Shown here: positions 32,301 to 41,200 of the stretch, piece after piece
Numbering within the stretch: position 1 is the first letter of the stretch
Layout: each line of letters opens with the position of its first letter
Virus record (IMG/VR): IMGVR_UViG_3300007345_000035
Coordinates: 1 to 64,000 of that record
Direction: 5' to 3' (one strand)
From: a virus
DNA: 64,000 nucleotides
Translations under genes and position numbers: made by a program
Notes under the pieces: model-generated
Told to the model about the DNA's origin: nothing
What the model saw: only the letters and a program-made list of their open reading frames with translations
Databases searched by the model: none

Positions 32301-34966
32301 CGGCGGCGGTCCACGGCCTCCTGGTCCACGGGCGTCAGGAGCTTGTCCCAGTGCTCCTTCGCCACGGTGATCTTGCGGACGCCGTCCTCTTCGCTGACCT
32401 GGTATTCGCCCGGCCGCAGGCCCACAGCGTGCATCCAGCTGATCCCGGTCTCGATGCTCTCGTTCTCCGGGATGGACACGTCCAGACTGTCGGGCATCCG
32501 GCTGGAGCGGAACGCCTGGCCCAGCGCTGCGGTGGCCTCCAGGCTGCCCAGGGTGGCCCCGACCGCGCGCTCAGCTTCCACCAGCTGGCGCTCATGCGCA
32601 TCCACCAGCTGCAGAGCCTTCTCGATGCTGCCCACGTCGGTGACCGTCTCAGACAGCCCAGGGACGTACTCGTTGGCCGCCCTGATGGCCTCCTGCGCCT
32701 TGGACATCACGCGCTCGACGTGGGTGTCCTCCAGGGCCCTGAGCACCTTGCGCCGGTCGTGGCCGCCCTTCTCCAGGGCGTAGCGGGTGAGCAGGGCGCT
32801 GTTGCGCAGGCCAACGGCATCGACCACGTCGCGGGACAGGTGCCGGTGCCCGTCCGCGCCCAGCTGGATGTCGGCCAGGCCATCGAACGCACCGTTGGCG
32901 TGGCTCTGCAGGAAGCTGTTGTCGCCGCGAGCGGCCAGCCCCAGCAGGTTCTCGGTCGTGCGCCGGATCAGCTCTTCCTGGTAGGTCCGGGCGGCGTCCC
33001 CGCCGACGGCCTTGACCTCCATGTCCCACGCCTTGCGGGTGTCCCGATACTGGCCCTTCTCGGCCTCCTTCACGGTGCCGGCCAGCGCCTGCTTCTCGCG
33101 TCGCAGGGACTTCTCCGACCGCATGACCTCGACCAGTTCGGCGAGCTCGTAGCGGCGGATTGGCACCTTCTCCAGGTCGTTGAGCCCGGTGGCGGCCACC
33201 TCGTCCTTCATGGCCTTCGCCATGCGCTGCATGGTGTCGCGGTGAGCCTTGATCTGCTCGGCCTTCTCCACCTCGCCAGCGCCCTCGAGCGCTTCGAATC
33301 GGCTGGATTGCGCCATGCTGGTGAGCGCCCTGTCGGTCGCGGCCACGGCGGCCGCGCGCAGGTTGTCCTGGACCTCGTCGTCGTCCAGGTCGTCCAGGCT
33401 GTAGACGCCAGCGTCCTTCATGGCCTCGCGCACACCGTCGTCGGTGATGTCGGCCTCGCCGGTCGCGATCTGTTGCAGTAGGCGGGCCTGCTCGATGTGC
33501 GCCCTGGCCTCCTGCTTGGTGGCCACGCTGGGCAGCTCGGTGACGGTCTCGGACTCCTCGGGCACTTCGCCGAGTTCGCCCTCCAAGCTCTCCAGGTTGT
33601 CCAGGGCGTCCTCGGCGGCCTCGACCAGGGCACTGACGCCAGGGTTGAGCTTGCGCCGCGTGGTGCTGGCGCGGTTGGCCTCCCTCGCGGCCTTCTCGAC
33701 CGCGACCGCGTCCATGACCTCCTGGGCCATCTCCTGGGCCTCTGCCAGGACCTCGGGGCGTTCGTCCAGGGCGCTGCGGATGGCCTCGGCCATCTCGGGC
33801 GAGCGGATCCCCTCTTCGACCAGCTGGTCGCTGACCTCGCGCACGCGCTTCTGAGCCTGCCGCAGGCGCTTGCGGTGGTGGCTGCGCTCCTTCTTGTGAC
33901 GCACGCTGGGGCTCAGCTTGTCCAGCTCCTCCTCCGGGAGTTCGTCGTCGACGCCGCCCATGCGGTTCTGCACGTCGTCGATGAACTTGCGCTCAGCCGC
34001 GGTGACGGCCTGCTTCCGGGCGGTCTTCTCGGCCCTCTCGGCCTTGCGCTCGTCAGGGGTCATCGCAGCCCGACGCTCTTTCTCGGCGGCCTTCTTGGCC
34101 TCACGCTTGGCCTTGGCCTTGGCCTTGTACTCGGACTCGGACTTCACGCCGGTCAGGATCAGGTGGTTCAGCTTGCCGCCAGCCCCACCGACCACGCGGA
34201 AGGACCCATCGGGCTCAGGGTCCAGCAGGATCGGGACACCCTTCTCGTCGCTGCCGTTGGGGTGGACGGTGATCCAGCGCTGGCCAGGCTTGAGCGCCGG
34301 GTACTTGCCGCCCTTGCCCTTGCTGACCTCGCGGGACTTGTCCGGGGCGGCCTTCTTGGCCCCAGGGATGCCCTCCGCGCCGCCTCCCTTGGCTTTGGCG
34401 GCGTCCTGCCGGGCAGCGGCCCCGCGCACCCGGTCGATGAGCTTGGAGGGCTTCTGTGCGCCTTTCTTGGAGTCCTGGAAGCGCTCGGCCGTGGGTGGGT
34501 CTTCGCCCTTGACCAGGAGGATCAGCTCGCCCCATGCGGCCTTGAGCAGGTCCGTGCCGGTCGGTGCCGCCTTGTCCTGCTTCGTGCTGGTCGGTGCCGC
34601 CTTGTCCTGCTTCGTGCCGGTCGGTGCCGCCTTGTCCTGCTTCGTGCCGGTCGCCGCCTTGGGGTCCTGGGGCTTCGCTCCGGCGCTGTGGGTATAGCGC
34701 CCGTGCTTGAGGCGGTGGACCTTGCCGTCGTGGCTGAGCACGGTGATGCCCTCGTCGCCGCTGCTGACGTGCAGGCCGCTGTACTCCCGCCCCTCATGGC
34801 GGTAGCGCACGCGGGACTTCTCGCCTCGAGGCCAGCCCGCGGAGTCGTGCCGGCGCGACCAGGGCACGCGCACGCGCACCTCGTCGCCCTGCTTGTCGCA
34901 GTTGAGGGTCCAGATCGCGTTGCCGCTGGTCTTGCACTGCCGCCAGTGCGGCTTCCAGTCGCTCAT
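29321..34966 (-). CDS. Giant polyvalent protein with C-terminal SF2/SNF2-like helicase (DarB-like)
   Basis: An 1,881-residue protein. Residues 1-100 include a small beta domain (DEVRVRVPWSRRHDSAG, YSGLHVSSGDEGITVLSHDG). A 10-residue tandem repeat (KQDKAAPTGT) follows, then a basic linker, then about 900 residues of helices. The C-terminal 550 residues are a helicase: WGTGSGKT (Walker A, residue near 1354), AVDEFHG (Walker B, near 1492), LSATP (near 1527), IIFVDRHADADLI, and QREGRAYRQK (motif VI, near 1802). Giant phage proteins ending in such helicases include P1 DarB, a virion protein that protects injected DNA from restriction. Here the methyltransferase is a separate adjacent gene. The N-terminal tag found in the next six genes is absent. 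GGAGA precedes the ATG. Confidence 0.8.
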   Translation of the reverse strand: MSDWKPHWRQCKTSGNAIWTLNCDKQGDEVRVRVPWSRRHDSAGWPRGEKSRVRYRHEGREYSGLHVSSGDEGITVLSHDGKVHRLKHGRYTHSAGAKPQDPKAATGTKQDKAAPTGTKQDKAAPTSTKQDKAAPTGTDLLKAAWGELILLVKGEDPPTAERFQDSKKGAQKPSKLIDRVRGAAARQDAAKAKGGGAEGIPGAKKAAPDKSREVSKGKGGKYPALKPGQRWITVHPNGSDEKGVPILLDPEPDGSFRVVGGAGGKLNHLILTGVKSESEYKAKAKAKREAKKAAEKERRAAMTPDERKAERAEKTARKQAVTAAERKFIDDVQNRMGGVDDELPEEELDKLSPSVRHKKERSHHRKRLRQAQKRVREVSDQLVEEGIRSPEMAEAIRSALDERPEVLAEAQEMAQEVMDAVAVEKAAREANRASTTRRKLNPGVSALVEAAEDALDNLESLEGELGEVPEESETVTELPSVATKQEARAHIEQARLLQQIATGEADITDDGVREAMKDAGVYSLDDLDDDEVQDNLRAAAVAATDRALTSMAQSSRFEALEGAGEVEKAEQIKAHRDTMQRMAKAMKDEVAATGLNDLEKVPIRRYELAELVEVMRSEKSLRREKQALAGTVKEAEKGQYRDTRKAWDMEVKAVGGDAARTYQEELIRRTTENLLGLAARGDNSFLQSHANGAFDGLADIQLGADGHRHLSRDVVDAVGLRNSALLTRYALEKGGHDRRKVLRALEDTHVERVMSKAQEAIRAANEYVPGLSETVTDVGSIEKALQLVDAHERQLVEAERAVGATLGSLEATAALGQAFRSSRMPDSLDVSIPENESIETGISWMHAVGLRPGEYQVSEEDGVRKITVAKEHWDKLLTPVDQEAVDRRRTVNAIKAGKEDEDGWMPQGFAKRTPTSFNMPAKEAPRFWEPVGGVDSLEDHIGARVASGEGLDSIARDLISADVLKQVSDRDGHLDKVRDLLPLYDDEGKPRPLSELGPLAEGYASAYLKGQGREGEGYHSQDIGVDRPQTREAVFRTLSKHPEAVAAFKGISDLTGDERRVIRSKFYDMAGIDPKVRVDEGKFKAELEALGPEPSKTGGTQSLFGGGGPSAEWQDYQRQVDQLVKRYPRAGLADAMKRATTDEQKADLLKAAREAPTAWARYVQAHGSLPNAIASIQDAMRGEFVETYVSNQSTVGEQGLIRGTAKLTGDQAHAKFMASPEERADMLSSLQRTQAQLRGRTAGKFAAEGEGAVSAKYQRHLEAQETYSAAQAGLFGMAPPKPESKPKDIKLGHGERWSIGARAEAQLASVIQTVGSGVEARDNFEVFPANMDGDRIAQQRGIKALMESKRMVLAWGTGSGKTPGSLGAFTEAHARGDTKHGLFSVPSAGGKMARQFRGEALSFLEPGKFSVVTSEGKSHEERLALLTNPNDLTIMTHQATRDTVLKAMADKYADGDIARMKRDLINTDLQTTAKWWADLREELGVPKFFTAVDEFHGITDRGEPSGIAAIHQMISHPLNTTHWAGLSATPIKNEEAEVWSTAQLVDPDKYSSRNEFMRTYGHDLAHGYEGIRRELSDRVHSVKINPAGVERQRFENPMIQDGRKVAGHPQGVELQPEHRKLVDQVKADFKMLSSVVKEDREPNSAEERAALERFGGERALRALGTAKENAMRKAIYSAPREHNTILRSMADVIEHDVNNGKWELHDKKGKPTGEMKTGKPSIIFVDRHADADLITEELKARGIESAYLSGRSNADANDKSLQAFKSGQIPTLIVSPAGEAGINIAEGRATHHYGIPMTAKSHTQREGRAYRQKARGDVDAHDWWTATEFDRNARARLQRKSSLADIFEQPIGSADEQGFAARYAAELAEKHESTDLTHLAA
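34561..34650 (-). repeat. 30-bp tandem repeat within the helicase gene
   Basis: Three head-to-tail 30-bp units, one differing by a single base, encode the decapeptide repeat KQDKAAPTGT in a basic linker of the 1,881-residue protein. The unit is a whole number of codons, so copy number can change without breaking the frame. Confidence 0.9.
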
Positions 34967-36699
34967 CAGATCTCCAGGTCCACCAGCTCGGGGGCGATGG
35001 GCAGCCCCAGCATGATGCCAGCGCCCATACCGGGGGCCACAGCGTTGCCGATCTGGCGGCCCCGGGCGTTCAGGCCCCCGCTGACCTTGTAGTTCGGCGG
35101 GAAGTCCTGCACGGCCGCCATCATCGACGTGGGCATCCGCTTCACGTCCTGGGCGTAGGGGTAGACGTGCCGGCGGGCGAATCGCTGCTCGCCAGCGCCT
35201 GGCGAAGACAACCACACGGCGTCGCCGTCCACGCGGGTGATGGTGCCGTCGATGACGCCGCGGCCCCATGTGTCGCCGTGCCGGGCCATGACCTTGTCCA
35301 GGAGCGCGGAGACCGCGGCCGCGCCTCCCTGCTGGTCCACCAGCGCCGCGGCTTCGAAGTAGGTGATCTCCGGCTGGTCCAGCTGCGCCTCGAGCTCGCG
35401 GGCGAGGGCCTGCTCCATGCCGCTCTCACCCCGGTCGTCTACCAGGACGGGACCACCCACCTTGTAGGCCGGGACTCGGACCAGGTTGACCGACCCAGCC
35501 CCGTGCCGGGCCACCATGGTGAAGGCGGTGGTCTTCGCCGCGGGGTCGCTGGGTGGGTGCTTCTTGAGCCACTTGTCGGTCAGGGCGCTGGGGACCGGGG
35601 CCCGCATCTCCTCGGCGCGCATCTCGCCCCACTCGTCGATGACATCGGCCAGGTCTGGGGCGTCCCACTCCGTGGTGTGGACGGGTTCGCGGTAGGGGGC
35701 GCTGCCCTTGCGCCACGCGAGCAGGAACACGCGCTCGCGGTCCTGGGCCACCCCGAAGTCGGGCCCCGACGCGCGCACCCACTTGCTCGCGTAGTGCCGG
35801 TAGGCCAGCTCCTGCTGGATCAGGTCGCGGTAGCCCTGGAACTTCGTGTCCATCAGCCCGCGGACGTTCTCGGCCACGACGTAGCCAGGCTGGACCTGCT
35901 CCACGACGCGCAGCAGGTGGGGCCACCCGTCGCGCTTGTCGAACTGGCCAGCCGCATCGCCGCCCCGGCTGAACGGCTGGCACGGGGGCCCCCCGGTGAC
36001 CACGTCCACCTTCCCGCGCAGGTGCGCGAACGGCGGGGGCTTGGACAGGTCCACGTCGTAGATGCGCCCCTCGAGCAGGTCGTCCTGCTTGTTGAGCTCC
36101 AGGGTCTTGAGCGCGTGCGGGTCGCGCTCGGCCATGCCCACGACGCGGAAGCCCGCGCGCTTCGCCCCATGGGCCAGCCCGCCCATACCAGCGTAGAGCT
36201 CGAGGACAGTGGGGCGGCCATCGGACAGCAGCAGGCTCTCGACCAGGCCCTGGATGCGCCCCTCCCAGCTGCCTGGGTCGCTCAGGTCGAGCTGCGCCGT
36301 CCCCACCTGCTTGTCGATCCGGTAGGCCGGGCCACCGTCGGCCTGCGGATCCCAGCCGCTGACGCGCCGCGCGCGGACCAGGCCGCTGTCCTCGAGCTTG
36401 AGCACCAGGTCGTGGCCGCCATCGTGCTTGGCCGCATCGGGGCCGCTGGTGCCGAACGCCGCGTAGAAGTTGAGGTAGGCCCCGACCTGGCCCCAGGGGA
36501 CGCCGTAGACCTGCTCGATGGCCTTGCCGGCGCGCTTCATGGCCTGGTGGACGGTCGTGGGCGGCTTGCGCCCCTTGGTCTGGCGCTGGTGCTGCTGGAC
36601 GGGCACGACGCCCTTGGTGGTCTTGCGGACGTGGGCCTTGACCTCGGCCTTGCGCGGGCCGAAGAGGCCCAGCTGGCTCTTGAGCAGGAAGCGGATCAT
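34966..36699 (-). CDS. C5-cytosine DNA methyltransferase with N-terminal tag
   Basis: A 577-residue protein. Residues 8-39 are one copy of the shared tag (SQLGLFG, VKAHVRKTTKG, VQQHQR). A 100-residue linker domain follows. The methyltransferase has motif I VLELYAGMGGLAHGA (near 164), motif IV GGPPCQPFS with the catalytic Cys (near 238), motif VI ENVRG, motif VIII QDRERVF and motif X RQIGNAVAP. The target-recognition region lies at about residues 350-480. It would methylate cytosine at C5 in phage or host DNA. It is translationally coupled to the helicase gene, which suggests a joint anti-restriction role. The target sequence cannot be told. Confidence 0.9.
   Translation of the reverse strand: MIRFLLKSQLGLFGPRKAEVKAHVRKTTKGVVPVQQHQRQTKGRKPPTTVHQAMKRAGKAIEQVYGVPWGQVGAYLNFYAAFGTSGPDAAKHDGGHDLVLKLEDSGLVRARRVSGWDPQADGGPAYRIDKQVGTAQLDLSDPGSWEGRIQGLVESLLLSDGRPTVLELYAGMGGLAHGAKRAGFRVVGMAERDPHALKTLELNKQDDLLEGRIYDVDLSKPPPFAHLRGKVDVVTGGPPCQPFSRGGDAAGQFDKRDGWPHLLRVVEQVQPGYVVAENVRGLMDTKFQGYRDLIQQELAYRHYASKWVRASGPDFGVAQDRERVFLLAWRKGSAPYREPVHTTEWDAPDLADVIDEWGEMRAEEMRAPVPSALTDKWLKKHPPSDPAAKTTAFTMVARHGAGSVNLVRVPAYKVGGPVLVDDRGESGMEQALARELEAQLDQPEITYFEAAALVDQQGGAAAVSALLDKVMARHGDTWGRGVIDGTITRVDGDAVWLSSPGAGEQRFARRHVYPYAQDVKRMPTSMMAAVQDFPPNYKVSGGLNARGRQIGNAVAPGMGAGIMLGLPIAPELVDLEI
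36583..36675 (-). repeat. Tag copy at the N-terminus of the methyltransferase
   Basis: Residues 9-39: LGLFG box, VKAHVRKTTKG, then VQQHQR. N-terminal position. Confidence 0.85.
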
Positions 36700-38201
36700 G
36701 ACGCCCCCTTCATGTGGTGAGCGAGGATTGCCGCTGCCGCCGCGGCTGCCGTCATCTTCTTGTGGACGCCCCGCCCCGACGCTGCTGCCAGCGTGTTCGC
36801 CGCCAACCCGCCCAGGACATCCTGGACGGCGTTGTTGACGTTGTCAGTGGCGAACCCCTTGCGCTTGTTGATCTTCCACACATCGCGGGTGTTGGTTCGG
36901 AGGCTTCGAAGCCAGTCCCGCCCGTAGCCGTCCGTCTCCTCAATGGCTCGGTCAAGGGCCCACAGAACCCGCCCAAGTTCGTGGACGGCACCCGGTTCGG
37001 GGTCCACGCCGGCCATCAGCCGGCGCTGGCGGTCGTCCTCGTCCAGGGCTTCCTGCTGCGGGGTCAGCTGGGCCTCTGGGGGCTCCAGCGGCCAGGGCGC
37101 ATCCCAGTGCAGGGCCACGGGCTTCTGGGGCTCCGGGCGGTGGACCTTGGTGCCGCAGAGTTCGCACGCCTCGACGGCCGGGCCCTTCGCGCCGCAGTAG
37201 TGGCGTTTGCCGCAGTGGTCGAACCGCCAGTTGGCTACGCTGTTCCAGGCGGGCCCTTTGGGCTCGATGCCTTCGGGGACCAGGGCGAAGTAGAGCGGGA
37301 CCTGGGTAGCGCTGTGCGCGAGCACGCGGGCCTCGACCAGCCCCCATAGGGCCTGGGTCGCCTCGGTCATGTGGACCATGTCGGCGGTGTAGTTGCCACC
37401 GGTCATGGCCAGCACGATGGCGTTGAACGTCAGCCCCGGCGCGTCGGCCTCATGTAGGACCTTGAGGATCCTGGCTTTCCAGCCCTCCTTCGTGTCCTTT
37501 AACGCCGCGCGCCAGTCCACTGCGCTGGTGGAGCTCGCGGCCTGCCGCTCCTTCCGGCTGATGCGGGCCGGGTCGTCGGGACCCCGCACCAGGTGCAGGA
37601 AGCCCTTCTCCGGTGACGGTGTGCCCGTGGTCTCCCAGTAGGCACCCGTCACCCAGCCCGGGTGTGTGGGCTCGCCGTCGGGCAGCCAGTGCGCGGCCCT
37701 CCACTCCTCGTTGGTCGGGGCCTCGCGCCGCTTGGCGGCCTCCATGCGGTCGCGGGCGGCCTCGAGCTCGCGGCGTGGCTTCGCCTTGAGGTCGGTGCGC
37801 TCCAGGCGCTCCAGGATGTCGTCGAGCGCAGCCTGGGGGTCGGTGGGCGAGATCCGGCATGTCGGGCAGTGCGTCCGCTCGGACAGGCCCAGGTAGGTGA
37901 CGCTCTCGTGGCCAGGGCTGGGGCGCTGGGCTCCGGGCGTGTCGCTGATGCCGCACCAGCTGCACTGCTTGACGGTCTTGTCGTCGGGCCCGTTGGCTCC
38001 CCAGAGCGTGGGCCGGTCCTTCCGCTTCGGTGGGTAGTAGGACTGGGCGAACGTGCGTGGCTTCGACGGCTTGCGCTTGCGCGTGTGCTGCTTGACCGGC
38101 GTCGCCTTCTTCGGCGTGCGGCGGACGTGGGCCTTCACGGTGGTCTTGCCGCCGAACAGGTTGAGCTGGTCGGCCTTGACCAGGAAGCGGGGGCCACTCA
38201 T
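36696..38201 (-). CDS. Tagged protein of unknown function with zinc-ribbon motifs
   Basis: A 501-residue protein. Residues 12-44 are a tag copy (LNLFGG, VKAHVRRTPKK, VKQHTRK). CSWCG and HCPTCR near residues 80 and 112 form one probable zinc site; HCGKRHYCGAK and CELCG near 330-350 form another. The middle includes HWLPDGEPTHPGWVTGAYWE and a helical stretch resembling a small winged helix (GLTFNAIVLAMTGGNYTADM). The C-terminus is Ala-rich and helical. It has no enzyme motif that I recognise. It overlaps both neighbours by ATGA-type junctions, so the block is translated as a chain. Confidence 0.65.
   Translation of the reverse strand: MSGPRFLVKADQLNLFGGKTTVKAHVRRTPKKATPVKQHTRKRKPSKPRTFAQSYYPPKRKDRPTLWGANGPDDKTVKQCSWCGISDTPGAQRPSPGHESVTYLGLSERTHCPTCRISPTDPQAALDDILERLERTDLKAKPRRELEAARDRMEAAKRREAPTNEEWRAAHWLPDGEPTHPGWVTGAYWETTGTPSPEKGFLHLVRGPDDPARISRKERQAASSTSAVDWRAALKDTKEGWKARILKVLHEADAPGLTFNAIVLAMTGGNYTADMVHMTEATQALWGLVEARVLAHSATQVPLYFALVPEGIEPKGPAWNSVANWRFDHCGKRHYCGAKGPAVEACELCGTKVHRPEPQKPVALHWDAPWPLEPPEAQLTPQQEALDEDDRQRRLMAGVDPEPGAVHELGRVLWALDRAIEETDGYGRDWLRSLRTNTRDVWKINKRKGFATDNVNNAVQDVLGGLAANTLAAASGRGVHKKMTAAAAAAAILAHHMKGAS
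38070..38168 (-). repeat. Tag copy at the N-terminus of the 501-residue protein
   Basis: Residues 12-44: LNLFGG box, VKAHVRRTPKK, then VKQHTRKRK. N-terminal position. Confidence 0.85.
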
Positions 38202-41200
38202 GGGGCACGCTGCGTGCGCACCAGCTCGTCCGCGACGGCCTGCACGATGCCGCGCGTGAACTTCGCCTGTTCGGCCGTCAGCTCCCCAGCCTTCACCAGG
38301 TCCACGGCCTTGCCGACCAGCTCCAGGCCCGCCTTGCCCAGGTACACCTTCGTCAGGTGGCTGGAGACCGCTTCCACCACCGTGTGGGTCAGCAGCTTCT
38401 GGCCCAGCTTGGCGATGGCGGGGGCCGCGCCCTTTGAAACCAGCGCCAGCGCTACATGGCCAAGCGTGATCCCAACGCTCAGCACCTTCATCTTGTCCTC
38501 GCGTGACAACGTCTCACCACCCGCGAGCCGCGTCAGGGCCTTGGCCGCCGCGGGGAACTCCGCGAACGTGTGTTTGGCCGAGTGCTCCAGCCGGTCCCAG
38601 CCGGCGCGTAGCAGCTCGCCAAGGTCGTTGGCCAGGCGCACCGCGTGCTCCCGCACGTTCTGCGGCTTCTTGTCCAGCTGCGGATACCAGTAGTCGAAGC
38701 CTTTGCCCTTGGGCTTCCGCCAGCCACGCCGCGCGGTGCGGGGGATGGGCTCCCACCCGGTGCCGGGCGGGCGAAGCCCACGGCGGGCCTCGTAGTTCCT
38801 GTTGCGAACCACGGCCTTCGCCAGATCCAGGAGGAACGTGAAGCGCACGCCCTTCTTGAGGACGTGGAAGAACCGGTACGTGTCGCGGCCCTTCTTTCCG
38901 CGCTGGCTGATGCGCCCCCACTGCTTCTGGACGCGACCCAGGGCGTCGGCGTAGCTCTTCTCCATGTCGTTGGGCGGGGGCTTGGAGTCCACCCAGGCCA
39001 ACTCGATGGCCCCGCGGTCGCCCTCGAGCCGGGTGCGGTCCTCAACGCTCTCGGCCTTGACCCCGAAGTCGCCCAGCATCTTGATGAACTGCTTGTCTTT
39101 CGCGTCGGCCCCGAAGGTCTGGCCGATGGCCTCGCGCAGGGGGCTGCGCTCCACGTCCACTTTCATGGTGAGGCTGGCGCGGTCGAAGCTGAACTTGGCG
39201 TCACGACCGGCCAGGCGCGAGGCCAGGAACTTCGGGGTGCGCTTGGAGATCTCGCCCGCGGCCTGCCTGAGCGCGGACTTCTGGGGCTCGCCGATGTCGG
39301 TACGGCGCTCAATGTGCGCGACCAGCTGGGCCTTGAGCCCGTCGATGGCCACGCCCTCCTTCTTGGCGATGGCGATCTTGGCCATGAGCTCAGCGGCCTG
39401 GGGCTGGTTGTACAGCACCTCTGGCATCTTGTCCGCGAACAGGTGCGTGTTGTCGGCCAGGCGGATGGCCGTGCCGACGCCGTCGCGCTCCCAGTCGATG
39501 TGCGAGCTGGAGTGCGACACAATCCAGCCCGCGGCCTTGTTGGTGAGGGTGGACCCCAGGACGCGCTGCAGGGCGTGGCTCTCGCCCACCTCCGTCCGCC
39601 AGAGCTCCATGCTGGCGTTGGGGTGGTAGTTGTCCTTCACATCGAACCCGCCGCGGGCGATGGCGGGGATCGTGTAGCCCATGTCGTGGGTGATCATGGC
39701 CAGGACGGCAGCGGCCCGCTCGGCAGGCTCCGCGGCCAGCCCGCCCTCGTCGAGGGCGTCGAGGATGGAGTCCATCTGCATGATGTTGCGCCCGATGTGG
39801 CGCAGGCCGTGGTCGCCCAGGGTGCGGCGGACGCTCTCGTGCTCCTGGTGAATGAGCTTCTGCGCAGCCATGCTCATCAGCTCGGTGGTGTCCTCTGGAG
39901 AGGCCCCCGCGGCCTCCAGCTGCCGGCCCAGGGACTCAAAGCAGACCGTGCCCCACTCGACGTTGTGCGGGCTGATCCAGCCGTCCTTCGCCATCTTCTC
40001 CAGGTAGGCCGTGCCGTCCGCGGCGCTGCCGATGGTCGGGCGCTCGTAGCGGGCGTCCATCTCCTTCTGGACCTGGCCCCAGTCGCTGGTGAGCTTCGCG
40101 CGCTCGCGCTTGCTCATGTCGTTGAAGCCCTCGGGTAGCTTCGGCATGGGCTCGTCGTGGACCTTGCCCGTTGCGGATGCGCCAGCGTGGGCCTGGGGCT
40201 TCGCCGCTGGCTGCTCCTGCCGCGTTCGGCGAGCGGCCCTTGCGTCGGGACGTGCAGCTCGGCGGCGCTGCTGAGAGGGCGCAGGGCCCCCCTGGCGCTG
40301 CCAGCGCTTGATCTGCGGGTTGGACTTCGACGGCACCAGGACCAACCCAGGGCGTCCTTTGTTCAGCGGCACCCAGCCCGTCGCCCCGCTTCGCTGTTGC
40401 TCACGCTGAGCGGACTGCACTGCGATGGCGTCCAGGGCCTTCCGCAGCGCGGAGGTCTCGGCCAGGGCGTCGCAGAACGCGCGCATTGCCTTGTTGATGC
40501 GGGCCCGCTCCGCGCCTTGCGGGTACGGCTCGAGGGGCGTCTTGATGTTCGCGCGCTGCACGCTGTACTGCTTCTGAGTGCCCGTCACCAGGTAGGTGTT
40601 CTCGCGCCCAGCGTTGGCGAGCTCGTCCTCCACGAACGACTCAAAGGCCCTGGCGAACATCTCGTGGGGGCGGCCCCAGTAGTCGCCCAGGGCTTCCGCG
40701 TGGCGCGTGTAATCGGACTTGCCGGCCCGCTTGCCTGACAGGTCCTTCTGCCGGCGCTTCAGCTCGTCCCGGGCCCGCACGATGGCCTTGCGATCCGCCG
40801 CGAACTTGTCCCGCTCCGCAGGGGTCTTGGGTCGGGGTGCGACGTTGAACTTGCTGACCCGCGCGCCCCACTCGTCCCAGTCGGCCTTGAGCGCGGCCTC
40901 TTCGGTGGCGATGTCCACCATCTTCGGGTCGCCGTGCTTGATCGAGGCCATGACGTTGCGCACGGCCTCGGCCACCTTGGGCGGCACGGCCGGGTGCCCC
41001 TCGTAGTGGGACAGGAAGTGAACCCGCAGCCGGTTGCCGTCCTGCTTGAGCTCCACGTCGCCCACGCCGCGGACGGTGCCGGTCAGGACGTGGTCCATGA
41101 AGTGCCCCCACTCATGGGCCAGGGAGCCCCCGCCCTTGGTCTTGGTGAGGTTGATGGCGAGCTGAGACCCCTCGTAGTGCGCCGACGCGTTGCCGCTGCC

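Noticed and set aside
28781-33481. A 1,566-codon plus-strand open frame opposite the helicase gene
   Set aside because: Same cause: the minus strand has clear helicase motifs, and the plus frame has none and no ribosome site.
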